Source: Harmonia axyridis
Taxonomy: Eukaryota; Arthropoda; Insecta; Coleoptera; Coccinellidae
DNA length: 64,000 nucleotides
Direction: 5' to 3'
Assembly: GCF_914767665.1 (NCBI RefSeq)
Contig: NC_059501.1
Coordinates: 7,008,501 to 7,072,500 of the forward strand
Shown: positions 34,527-45,489 of the stretch, piece after piece
Numbering within the stretch: position 1 is the stretch's first letter
How the letters are laid out: the number at the start of each line of letters is the position of its first letter
Translations under genes and position numbers: made by a program
Notes under the pieces: generated by a model
Seen by the model: only the letters and a program-made list of their open reading frames with translations
Told to the model about the DNA's origin: nothing
Database searches by the model: none

Positions 34527-35445
34527 TAGGGTGTTTTTTTTCGAGGTATATAACTTTAAGTTGGCATTACTGTTCAAAATAGCGACCGATTTACCAGCTG
34601 TCAAGTGATTTATTCTCAATTTGGTTTGGCAATTCATCGCGAATGTTCTCACGCCTGAACAACACTTGCAAATAGTGCAATTTCATTTCGAAAATAATGG
34701 TTCTGTGTGGAATACGTATCGCGCACTACGTCCATTAGCAATGAAGCGCACTTGTGGTTGAATAGCTACGTCAACAAACAAAACTGCCGCATTTGGAGTG
34801 AAGCTAATCCTCAAGTGTATGTCGAAACACCGTTACATCCAGAAAAACTGACTGCATTATGGGCTGGTGGAATCACTGGTCCGTACTTCTTCAAAAACAA
34901 TGATGGCCAGAACGTTACAGTCAATGGTGATTGGTATAGAGGCATGATTATTAACTTTTTCATTCCTGAATTGAACAACCATGATGTCCAGGAGCTGTGG
35001 TTCCAACAAGACGGCGCAACATGTCACACAGCTCGTGCCACAATCGATTTATTGAAAGACACGTTTGGTGACCGCCTAATTTCACGTTTTGGACCTGTGA
35101 ATTGGTCTCCAAGATCTTGTGATTTAACACCGCTAGACTACTTTCTGTGGGACTATGTAAAGTCATTGGTCTATGCGGATAAGCCACAAACCCTTGACCA
35201 TTTGGAAGATAAAATTCGCCGTGTTATTACCGATATACGGCCACAAATGTTGGAAAAAGTCATCGAAAATTGGACGTCCAGATTGGACTACATCCGAGCC
35301 AGCCGTGGCGGTCATATGCCAGAAATCATATTTGAAATGTAATGCCACAAGATTATCTTGCGGATAAGTAAAATTCATGTCAATAGAATAATCTATCGTT
35401 GTTTTATTGCAATTTAAAGTTCTATAGCTCTAAAAAAACACCCTT
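34527..35445 (+). mobile_element. Mariner (DD41D type) internal-deletion derivative, copy 1
   Basis: The terminal inverted repeats are AGGGTGTTTTTTTTCGAGG at the left and the inverse CTAAAAAAACACCCTT at the right, continuing through TATA-AACTTTAA, about 31 bases. TA lies at both borders (34525-34526 and 35446-35447). The element is 919 bp, while full-length relatives are about 1.3 kb. The N-terminal coding part (ENNGSVWNTYRALRPL) jumps directly into the catalytic part near 34737, losing roughly 130 codons. The copy at 55443-56356 has the same junction. Confidence 0.9.
34707..35342 (+). pseudogene. Mariner transposase fragment, DD41D catalytic region
   Basis: The 211-codon open frame is the C-terminal catalytic two thirds of a mariner transposase. 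Landmarks are NEAHLWLNSYVNKQN (residues 12 on), WFQQDGATCH with Asp102 and SCDLTPLDYFLW with Asp144. Asp102 and Asp144 are 41 residues apart, the DD41D spacing. The first catalytic Asp, expected in SDEAHFW, is Asn12 here. The ATG used is out of frame with the N-terminal remnant, and the DNA-binding helix-turn-helix region is missing. The tail YIRASRGGHMPEIIFEM is the usual end of the family. Although open, it lacks both DNA binding and the full triad, so it should be inactive. Confidence 0.9.
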
Positions 35446-36362
35446 TACAAATAGGAGACATCTGCTGAAGTGGAATAATGGTTGATTGTAGTAAGAAGAT
35501 ATTGATCGGATGGTGTTATAACTGTAACCTAAACGATTATAGATTAAATGAAATAGCTGAAATTGCATAGACGTCACAATCATTAGATTCAATTCCGAGT
35601 ATCGCTATTTGGCGTAAACCTGCACCACCAGGTCACCCTAAATTCCAAGATTCCATTCAACGTCGATTCTGCGAACAATTCGCACCTAGTTTGGACAACT
35701 TCTCTATCGTGCAGGATTGGCACATGTGACCCAGCTCTCTCTCTGTTTCTCGCCCCTCTTCTTCTTCTTCATCTCCACCGGTAGCACAGCCTCAATCTGG
35801 CGAAGTCCCGCGTCTGTGTTCTGAATGCTAATTCCACGAAACGTATCGCGTTTTCTGTGTTCCATACCGACAGACCGGAACTGGCGATATATCTTTTTTT
35901 GTGTCATTTTTTATTTCTCGACCGATCCTTTATCGGCGTTTGCTGAATGTCCTTTTACGGCGTTGTCGTATGTCGGACTTCAATATCGAATGTACGGTTT
36001 TCTCTGGTCGGATCATAGAGGCTGTTTATTCGAGATGTCGAATTTCGCGTGGCCGAAAATTCTGTTATTTACTGAAATTATGACCATACAAATAGATATG
36101 ACGAAGTTTAATTGGTTAATTATTATCTTCAATTTCTTTTTATAGGATTTTTTTGGAGATGTGTAGATTCTAAAAATATTTTGACTTATAGAAAATGTTT
36201 GAAAATTGTATTCCCATATTTCCGTTCCAACAATGGATTTTTCAATTAGAATGATAAAATTTAAAGTTGTTATACTGTGAATCATATATTGACATTTCTT
36301 ATGTCGTTGGTGTTCAGTAGGTTTTGCCATTAATTCTTGAAAAGATAGACGCATAAACAACA

Positions 36363-36840
36363 TTTAGAAATTGTTAAATTGTTTCATCAAAATCGTTCTC
36401 AAACAACAACATGGAGAATTTTAAGAAACGATTTAGGATTTTATTCTCTGAGAATTCAACTGGTTCAAAACTAAAGCCATTATTCTACCATAAACGTCGT
36501 TTCTTTCCTGATTTTGTTCTTGCACGCTTGATTTCATTGAAAAGAAAATTTGGTAAACAAATTATCTCTAGAAATGGTCTTGTTAACTATCCTCCTAGGT
36601 GTGTGATTTAACACCTTCCGTTGAAGATACGTTGAGTCACAATCTTATGTTGGTTATGCAGATAATCCAACAATAACTGAGCAATTAAAAATCAATATTG
36701 AACGTACAATTGATGAAATATAGCGAAATTTACGTAAAAAGTGATTAAAAACTGAGGTGAGAAAATGCAGTACATAGGTACAGAGAACATGGTGGTTATT
36801 TGAATTTTGTCATTATTAAACAATTATTATTAACAATTAT
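36363..36840 (+). pseudogene. Degenerate mariner relic
   Basis: Pieces of a mariner transposase can be read in changing frames: IVKLFHQNRSQTT, then WRILRNDLGFYSLRIQLVQ, RLISLKRKFGKQIISRNGLV, NYPPR and YADNPTITEQLKINIERTIDEI. These correspond to the N-terminus, the second helix-turn-helix area and the end of the catalytic domain of DD41D-like transposases, with large deletions and stops between. The ORF at 36411-36611 is one part of it. It is older than the elements at 34.5 and 55.4 kb. Confidence 0.75.
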
Positions 36841-36849
36841 TAAACAATA

Positions 36850-39800
36850 GCCAAATGTAAAATTCAAATAAATAAAGTGTGTTATTGTATTTTTTCATTG
36901 TTATTTATATGTTATTTTTGTATTCCTGAATTGTATTATCGCTATTGGAAAATTCATTACAATTGAAAGAGATTAAGAGTAAAGAGCTTTTTATTTTCAT
37001 TCATACAATTACATAATCACTGACATTCACAGCATAATCCTGACCTTACCTAATCTAACTTAAACTTTCAAATTAAAAGAAATTCTGTCTTACCTCTATG
37101 TTTTACTTTTATTTGAAGTTTATTTCTTATTCTAAAATTGTATTATTGCTATTGAAAAACCCATTTCAACTTCTGGTGATTTGCGAGTGAGAAGCTCCTC
37201 ATTTTCATTTATCGCAATACAAATTACACAATCACTGACAGTCACAACTATGATACTAACATAATATTTAAGTTTTAAATAGGCTATTTCCTTTCTATGA
37301 GAAAAATTCGGTAAAAATTACCCATTTTCTATTTCCTCTTCTATTCTTATCCGTTTCCATCAATTATCTTCAATTCCATCCAGCTTCCGGGTCCACGACA
37401 TCCTATATAGCGATATCCCCGAAAATCCCACGCCAACGTCATCTCACTACGGTTAATCTGAAAGAGATGAATTAATCCGAACTTCCCATGTCAGCCGATC
37501 CGTTCGGATATAATTTATCGTTAACCGGGAAAACGAAATTTTGGCAGGGTTTTATCTAAATTTAAAATCTGCGTCTACGTCGACGCCCAGAACGACGGGG
37601 GGCGGCAACCAGTGCTCCCTAATTAGGCGGATGGCGTTTCATTGTAATTAAAAAGTTTACCCCGCCATTCTGGCGATGTCAAAACATGTTATTGACTCCC
37701 GGATCAGCGAGAAAATTAGTTTTCCCAGTGTGGAACGTTTTCCTCGATAGTTGGAGAGGTTCGCGTCGGAATCGGGGTTCCTCAGGGGTCGGTACTTGTA
37801 CCTTTGCAATCTGAATGGACACGTTTAAATTCATTAATTAGTCTTGAGAAATAATGATTTGCTGTTTTTAAGTGCAAAGTGCTCTTTTTTCATGACCTGT
37901 AATATAAATTGAGGCTTAAATTGAAGTCCTGATTTTGTCAATGCTAAATCCAGGGAAGTTTATATTTGTTTTGGTCCGTTTGGTCAATAAAATCATCATA
38001 TTCGCTTCGCGTACCAAAGCCACAAACTGAAAAACGAAACAAGATTTTAAAACGTTCTTTCAAAATCACTGAAACTACTAGAGAATAGTTTCAGTGATTT
38101 TAAAATAACGTTTTTAGATATTTGAGACATTTTCCAGAACTGGCGTTAAACCTGACCTCTAAAAAACTCCGAAAGCGATTCAGCCAGGTTCAAGTTTCTC
38201 CCATAAATAAATCCATGCTTTTTCGAGCCGCTCAATCATTGGGATGTAGCACGGTAACGAAATAACGTGGGGCAGCATTAATACATCCTGTGCTTCTAAC
38301 ACACGTTGGCGCTATAGCTTGCTAGATCGACGTATACGCGGAACGTAGCTCCTAAAGCTGTCAGTGCGGATCGTAAAGCTTTCATTTCCAGATTTCTTTC
38401 GGCTTTTTCGACTGCTGAAAAGCCAGAAAGATCTCCGGACGTCCCACGTTCAATTTGATTCACATTAGGTCGTTTATTACCGATTCCACTTTTGATGGAT
38501 GCGTTCCATGTTGTGTGCAGTTTGTAGCTTTTATCGAGATTGGGAGTTTTTAAATTATTTAGGATTGAGATAATGGGATGGAATTAGAAGCAGGTGAATT
38601 CGTTGTCACAAAAGGAGTTCTTGTTCAACCTATTCTGTCAAATGTACTGACGACAAAATAATTATGTAATTCAATTTTTGTGATGCTTGTTGTTGTCCTT
38701 ATCGAAATATATGATAATATGTTTGTTTTTCTTGATTATTGCACTTTTTATTACTTTTTTCCTTTTTTCATTTATCCAGTGAAAATAACTTGTTCATTGT
38801 ATTGAAGAGTGGCAATCATCAACTTGATTTCATTGATACATTTTAACTTTACATCTTAATAACGAATCTTCATTCCTTAACGTATTCATCAATATTATAA
38901 ATACCTCTTTGTCAATATCATGATTCTGAAATTGATGTTGAGTGTTCGTTGTTTCGAAGGGATATTCATTGGATAGAAGAACTTGCTCACAATGAAAAAA
39001 TTCATCAATATGTTGAACGATTCTCCATTTTTAAAATTTTTCTGTTCATCGGTTGAAAAATTATGACAATGAACTTTAGCATTGAATTCATGTACAATTT
39101 TGGTTCAGTGATACCTACGTTTCTGGATTACTTAAAGTTTGGCTAAAGGCATTGGTAAGTGATATTAATGATGCCTGGATGCCTAAATTACTTACCTACG
39201 TTTTCATAATAATAAATTCAATTTCACAGAAATTAAGAGCCGAAACTAAGAAAATTTATATATATTTAGCAACACAATGACATAACATATAGTAAAATTG
39301 TTTACAGTAATTTTGCGTGTATGAGTTGAATTGATTTTAATTAAAACTGATGAAACGGAAACATATCCCACAAAAATTACATTACAAAGATTTACAAAAC
39401 TATAAATATAATTATAATACACGTACTAACCAAAACAAATCACAAAAGGATGAAAGCTTATTGCTCATTGGACGGTGTAAAACATGATTTTAAGTATAGA
39501 CCTATATTCGAACAAGATGACAAAAATAACCTCGAAAATATATTCAATGAAAAAACCTTGAAACTAAGCGAATAAAAGCGAAATTTCACCGCTAATTATT
39601 TAAAGATCCTCCTCCAAACTTTCCATGATTTACAGCCTCCCAAAATGAATTACACAAGTGTATTTATACACGAGACCAGGTAAGAAATGTAGAATAAACT
39701 CACGAACAACAAATCATTTTATTTATAAACACCTTGCGCGAGATAAACTGCCAGTCCCATACGATTTAAAAACGACGTCGCGCGAACTTCCTACAAACGC

Positions 39801-40250
39801 GGATCAAAACCGGCCAGTCGTAGAAAAAAATCGCCCGCGATTTCGTTCCTAATTTTGTTTGGATTTTTATGATGGATCCTCTCAGATGCTGGGAACTAAT
39901 GGACCGATCGTAAATCTCCGGGGTGATTTTTCAACGTCTGTAGTGCGTCCCAGAAAATCGGAACATATGTGCGGTTGAAGATCTTTCGGTCAGTTGAGTT
40001 TATGATTTTTGGGAGGCGACGAAAAACTTTGCAAGATCGATTGCTTATTTTATTTATGTGTACTCGATGTTGAGATAAAGATGCGAATGTTTGAGATTTG
40101 GTGAGAGTTTTATGTGGATCCGTGTTGAATCAGAAAGATCAGAGGGAATCAATCTGTTCGTCCATAAAGAAAATAAACGGAATAATTCGTTATAAAATCG
40201 TTCCTAGAATATTGAAAAAATTAGCTTCTAGTGTAATTTTTGATGATTGA
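36850..40250. other. Non-coding stretch with GC-richer blocks
   Basis: GC-richer unique blocks lie at about 37380-37800 (with TAATTA homeodomain-type words, for example CCTAATTAGG near 37618) and 38220-38480. A perfect-armed hairpin lies at 38049-38114. No gene is supported. Confidence 0.5.
38049..38114. ncRNA. 66-base hairpin, possible pre-miRNA-like structure
   Basis: AAAATCACTGAAACTA and TAGTTTCAGTGATTTT pair perfectly over 16 bases around the 8-base loop CTAGAGAA. An outer pair, AAAACGTT and AACGTTTT, extends the stem beyond a 5/5 internal loop. Size and loop would fit a pre-miRNA, but a small palindrome of transposon origin is equally possible. Confidence 0.35.
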
Positions 40251-40253
40251 AAT

Positions 40254-40911
40254 CATAGAGTAATAAACATAGATAGAGGGAGTATACGCATGTTTACATG
40301 TCCCCAACTCCCCAACATGGTCGTCTGCCAACAATTATTTTGAACAAAAATAATAATGGAAGGAGGCCTATTACAGATCCTTGTGGCACACCCATAGAGT
40401 AATAGAGAGTTGGGATTACGTTGTCGGATTGTGATATATTTTCAAATCCACAATTTTACAATATCATTATGAATCTCTATTATATTATACGAGTGATTCC
40501 CGATTAAATATGTAAATTTGAATATTTGGAATCTGATATTTTTTCTAATTGTCGAATTTATAATAAGCAGAATATTTATTGTTTTCTGTATCAACCTGCT
40601 GGAATCCAATGTTTGGCAACTTTGGCTCTTCTAGTGTCATCGGTTGTTTCACATCGTTTGGTGCGCTTGAAGTTTGTTTCCTGAATTTTTGATATATTTA
40701 GGTATTCATCTCAATATATTTTGAGTTGATATGAAACGTTGATTCAATATGGGATATAAGAAGTGCGTTCTTTGTGGAGAAACTCGTGAATTGAGTGAAA
40801 TATCGTATAACTTAAATTTTTTCATTTCCGCGCGCTTCTTGTCAAATTTGATAGTTTATGCTGGGGACAAAATTTGAATATTTGCTTACTGAAAATGTTT
40901 ATTACTCTGAT
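40254..40911 (+). mobile_element. hAT-like MITE family, copy 2 (658 bp) with an insert
   Basis: The ends CATAGAGTAATAAACATAG and ATGTTTATTACTCTGAT are inverted repeats. ATTGAAAT flanks both sides exactly (40246-40253 and 40912-40919). The inside follows the same order as copies 1 and 3, except for an extra segment of roughly 100 bases at about 40310-40415 that includes a reverse-transcriptase fragment and a second partial MITE end (CATAGAGTAAT at 40393). Confidence 0.88.
40321..40393 (-). pseudogene. Reverse-transcriptase fragment inside a MITE
   Basis: On the minus strand the segment reads GVPQGSVIGLLPLLFLF. This is the GVPQGSVLGPLLFL motif of non-LTR reverse transcriptases of the jockey type, followed by a few unrelated residues. 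It is only about 25 codons long and interrupts a MITE that is otherwise like its relatives. Confidence 0.7.
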
Positions 40912-40919
40912 ATTGAAAT

Positions 40920-42190
40920 GTAAAAAGAAGCCAATTTTTTCACAGCGTGTAAAAACGTATAGACTCACATTCTTAAAACATACAATATCTATCCATCAAT
41001 ATTCTTTGTTGAACATATTACAACTAGAAAAACTGAAAAATATTTCGTAAATTTTTATTAAGAAAAATAATAATAGAAACCGAAAAACATATCTCAAACG
41101 TCAAAACCTTTTTCATAATTGTGTTTGACAGTACTTATTGAAATTGAAAACACAAGAGAAGATATTTTGTGAAAAATTCTCTTTAATAGTATATTACATG
41201 AGAGAAGTTGTAAGAATCATATTACTCACTACTAGAAAAGTTATTAAGGCGATTCTAAGAGTGCGTAATTGTGTTACAACTCGACAACTATGTTATCGCA
41301 AAATTTTCATAACTAGTGATGGAATCAACTGCTTACAAATCCAGGTATTATTACAGATCAAGTGATTGAATATGTTCTGATTGAATTTGAAATAGAAAGA
41401 GCTATTATATATTTTATAGCAGTTAACTTAAAAATCACACTTGCTAAAATTCTATTCGTTGCTAATTTGGCCAATATAACCAAAGTAGAGTGTCAACGAT
41501 ATTTTCAATAATTCGTCGGAAGATTCCCTGTATTTTTTGACATAGTAACACTTCTTCACCAATGTAAATCACCCATTTACACTTGGTGCTCAACCTGTTA
41601 ACGTCATTACACTCCACGATTCACTTTGTTCAACGGCCGTATCAGCAAAACGGCCAGAGCAATCGAGAATATTTAGAGCACTTTATTAAACTCTTATTAC
41701 ATTGTTAAGTACTGATTTATACACCGCAAAACTGACTTGATTAAACATCTCAACTCCAACAATAACGTTGCGAGCTGCGGCGCGTTTATCTTCGATTTGC
41801 TTATTTATTGCCGATCGGCACATTGAATTTGTCATTGTAAATTTCTTTATTACCGACAGAGTCAATAAAACGTTCATGTATTATTGATGGCGGTCTGCGC
41901 CAGGTTCGTATTTTCGAATTGTCGTTTTCTTGCTACTTCATGAACCTGGATTCATTGGATTATTTATAAACGGGTCGTAGTGGGCCGACAAAACTGATTT
42001 ATTGCGATTTTCATTGACAAGTCAATTTCTTACTGACATATGGGGCTCGGCATGGGTGTATAGATACACGTTGGAATATTTTTGACGTTTAATGAATCAT
42101 TCTTTCGATGCAACAGTCCGTTTCTCGATTTGAAGGTGACCCCTTCTCCTTCTGATGCTGTAAGGAGCTGTTCAACGTTTGGAAGTGACG
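40920..42190. other. Non-coding stretch
   Basis: No gene is seen. The less AT-rich part at 41600-42060 has no splice-bounded exon. The ORFs at 41138 and 41686 are short and unsupported. Confidence 0.5.
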
Positions 42191-42194
42191 AGAC

Positions 42195-42764
42195 CATAGA
42201 GTAATAAACATAGATAGAGGGAGTATACGCAATTTTTACATGTCCCCAATATGGTTAGATTACGTTGTCGGATTGTGATATATTTTCAAATTCACAATTT
42301 TACGTTATGAATGTATATTATATTGAATGAAATATGTTTGTTTGAGTGATTCCCGATTAAATATGCAAATTTGATCATTTGGTATCCGATATTTTTCCTA
42401 ATTGTGGAATTTATAATAAGTCGAATATTTATTATTTTCTGTATCTACCTGCTGAAATATAAGGTTTGGCAACTTTTGCTCTCCTAGTGTCATCGGTTGT
42501 TTCACGTCTTTTGCCGCGATTGAAGTTTGTTTTCTGAATTTCTGATATATTTGGGTATTTATTTCAATATATTTTGATTTAATATGAAACTTTGATTCAC
42601 GTTGCGTTCTTTGTGGAGATACACGCAAATTGAGTGAAATATCGTATCACTGATATGTTTTCATTTCCGCGCGCTTCATGTCAAATTTGATAGTTCATGT
42701 TGGGGACAAAATTTGGGCACTGAAAATGACATATGCTATTTCTATCTATGTTTATTACTCTGAG
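42195..42764 (+). mobile_element. hAT-like MITE family, copy 3 (570 bp)
   Basis: The ends CATAGAGTAATAAACATAG and TATGTTTATTACTCTGAG are inverted repeats. Perfect 8-base flanking duplications GACGAGAC lie at 42187-42194 and 42765-42772. The inside is collinear with copy 1. This copy best shows the family's borders. Confidence 0.92.
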
Positions 42765-42866
42765 GACGAGACTGTATTTTTGCACCCGAGTTTGCCTGTG
42801 TATTGAATTGTGTGAATTGAAAAGACGCTGAGAAAATTTCCTTACGAAGGAAAAAATATTTATGAA

Positions 42867-42912
42867 GCGATCACCCATCCAGATATCGACTTGACCGAAC
42901 GCTGCGTTGGCT
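42867..42912 (-). ncRNA. 5S-rRNA-like fragment, copy 2
   Basis: The minus strand reads GCAGCGTTCGGTCAAGTCG, then ATATCTGGATGGGTGATCGC. The GGATGGGTGA and CAGCGT parts are as in 5S rRNA. It is the diverged partner of 10139-10180. No full 5S gene surrounds it. Confidence 0.4.
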
Positions 42913-42919
42913 TGAGTTG

Positions 42920-44060
42920 AATTTTCTTTTTTTTCCGAATGACCCGCTCTGGATTCACGAAATATCAACAATTCCTGCAGATATTGGAGTCAACGAATGC
43001 GCATTCCAAACGGTTTTCCTAGATGCAGTTTTTGCGCCGGTCTCCAGCAACCATTGCATTCTCACGCTGAGAACATAATTAGAAAATTCAATTAACGGCG
43101 ATCATACGCGTTTGAGGTTATGAAAACTGACAGATCGAGTACAAAGTTACGGTCCACCGCTGTTCGTACCTCGACTTTAATAACCTACTTAATGGCCTAA
43201 TGGCTTCTCAATAACCTTCGTTAATGACGTTCCCATGGTGACATTGAGAGCTTGCAGTACCAATTAGGGGATTCCTTCCTGGTATTCTGTCAGCTGAAGT
43301 ATGCAGATTTTTTTTTGGAGTGGTTGGGTAACGGCGTTTGAGTTGGTGCAGACACTTTCTTGATTCGGAACCTCTTTCTGAGTTTCTTGGTTGTTCGAAA
43401 ATAGTGTTTCTTGGAATTATTGCCACAACTACCCTCAGCAATAGGCTAGATCACAGATTATGAATTCCCCCTCCAATGTAGGTAAATGTCTACTTTTTCC
43501 GGAAAACATCTCATTTCAGCTATTCGGCAAGTTCAACTTTTGCACTCATTTGAATCTAGCGTGAAAACGCTAAGATTAAATTCTACTGAACCATGCTATA
43601 CCTTTTTATTGTATATTTGGTGCCTATGATAAGCAAAAGTAATCAACAAAATCAACTCAACGACAAAAACCAATTGAATAGTGTGAAAATCAACACCAAC
43701 AATACTAACAACCAAACTACAAAGCTACACGAGGTAGTTGAGGTGTATAGTATACATAGAATAGAATAGTATATTACATATGTCTATGGGTTATGCTCTA
43801 ATTGGTGTTTCCGATTACATGGTTGATTGCTGTATTATTATTTTATTGAAATTCTCCTTGATATCACTGCTTAAATTGAAACGAAGTGATTTTAAGAATG
43901 TAGAACATATATAACATATATAATTTCTAAGACCACTAGTTCTTCTTTGATACTGCCATCTAGACTATTCTTCATCTCCGAACATCATTCAGCTCAGGTT
44001 TGGTCATATCTTCTAACGCTCCATTTGTTGTTTAACCAACCCGTTGAAACAAAGTTCATC
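42920..44060. other. Non-coding stretch
   Basis: A GC-moderate block lies at 43010-43440 and an AT-rich part follows. No gene is supported. A minus ORF at 43208-43441 has no start or splice support. Confidence 0.5.
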
Positions 44061-44069
44061 ATGAAAACT

Positions 44070-44800
44070 TCTCGAATTGTGCACCTTGTAATTTTCTTGA
44101 CATTGACATTTTCTGCATTAGCAGAAGATAACAATACTGAAAGATAATAGACTGAAATTTTAAAAAAACTAGCCGATGCTGTAGAAGAGTTTGGCTCAGA
44201 AATGAATAACTCGAAATAGCAAAGAAGACATCTACTCGCACATTACAAAGCTAGAAAAGGTAACAGAATGTATTTATCTTGGATATACAATAAGATCGGT
44301 TAGATAGACGTAGACAGCTGAGTTGAGCAGACGAATAAATCTAACATGAGCTGCTTTAGGAAAAATGAAATGCATTTTATGTTTAAGAACAACATCCCTA
44401 TAAACCTAAAAAGTATTAAGAGTATTTAACACCTCTATCTCACCTTAACCGATTCGTGGCCTTGAAACAATGGAACTTACAAAGAAGTCTACCAATAAAC
44501 TAAGGTTAATGAAGAGGGCGAAGGATGATGCTTGGCTTGGCTTGAGTCTAAGAGATAGATTAAAAACTGAAGGAAAACGGCAAATAACAAAAGTAGTCGA
44601 TATAATTTAGCACTTTGCAGATCATAAGTGGTAATGGGAAGGTCACTTGTAGCTCATTAAGATCCTAACAAATAGGTTAACACCCTGGTGGCCTACGCAG
44701 ACAAAACGAAGATTGCTTGACGATATAAAGATTCAGTTTGGAGAAATTTGAGGGGGGCCTTTGTCCAGGACTAGATCGACAATGATTGAAGAACAACGAT
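44070..44800 (+). pseudogene. Non-LTR retrotransposon reverse-transcriptase relic (C-terminal part)
   Basis: In shifting frames the + strand gives the order of a LINE polyprotein end. LVIF (after the lost YADD) is followed by KLADAVEEFGSEMNNSK (about 44164-44217), ITKLEKVTECIYLGYTIR (44242-44295), a region ending in NKLRLMKRA with LGLSLRDRLKTE (about 44487-44570), DHKW-WEGH and PTQTKRRLLDDIK (about 44690-44730). Several stops and frameshifts break it. A seemingly secreted peptide start at 44061 is only this relic. Confidence 0.8.
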
Positions 44801-44999
44801 CGTCGGTTGTGATTTCCGATAAAAAGTTCCTCAAATAATAGGATCATCGATAATATTAAACTTTAGTTAAATCACTGAAGACAACACTCTTAACCATTCT
44901 CTCAATCATTCCCCAGATAAAGACTACAACAATCAATAGACATCCCCTTTTCCCAAAAATCAACTTTATCACCAGAAAAACAAAACTAAAAGTTTCCAG

Positions 45000-45486
45000 T
45001 TTGATTGTCCCCTTTTTTTCTCCATCACATCCTCCCCCCATACACGTGACAACTTCTCCGAACGGTCACGGTCGGCCACTTCCCCAGCTGCGTTCGGGGA
45101 ATAAACACAATCGCCTCCGATATCTCCGCCACGGAGAGAAAGTTTGGGGGAGGGACGCATGAGCATTGGCGCCGCGGCGCTTAACACAAGTGCCGGATTA
45201 CGGCGGACGCTCCAGCATCCCCCCATTCGACGTCAGTAACGCAGTTGACATAGCCGCGCGGCGACCGACCACTCGACGACGTGCAGACCTACGCGCCATC
45301 TACACGACAGTGCGAGAGTGACGACGAGTCGGAATCAAAAAGCGCTGGCGATTGTCCGAGTTTTTGCGCGCGTTCGAGCGATCGCAATTTGTCATTCGAC
45401 CCGCGTCCGATACAAATCGATGAGCGGGCAAAAACTGGTCTCCTTACCGGCATTATAGAGATGTCAGGCGGTCGTCTGAGGCGGCG
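45000..45486 (+). promoter_or_regulatory. CpG-rich promoter and possible first exon
   Basis: The stretch is CpG-rich over about 480 bases. An insect initiator-like TCAGT occurs at 45233-45237, and a strong donor, GCG|GTGAGC, occurs at 45487. Just before that, an ATG at 45461 opens MSGGRLRR, continuing into the splice site. An upstream ATG at 45281 opens a longer frame in phase with it (Ser/Glu/Asp-rich). An exon from about 45235 to 45486 of an unidentified + strand gene is a reasonable reading. No following exon was found. Confidence 0.4.
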
Positions 45487-45489
45487 GTG

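Noticed and set aside
43947..44147. A 66-codon frame whose ATG at 44061 looks like the signal peptide of a secreted protein (MKTSRIVHLVIFLTLTFSALA)
   Set aside because: It lies where the YADDLVIF block of a decayed LINE reverse transcriptase should be, and the following DNA continues that protein in order. The hydrophobic run is a by-product of decay.
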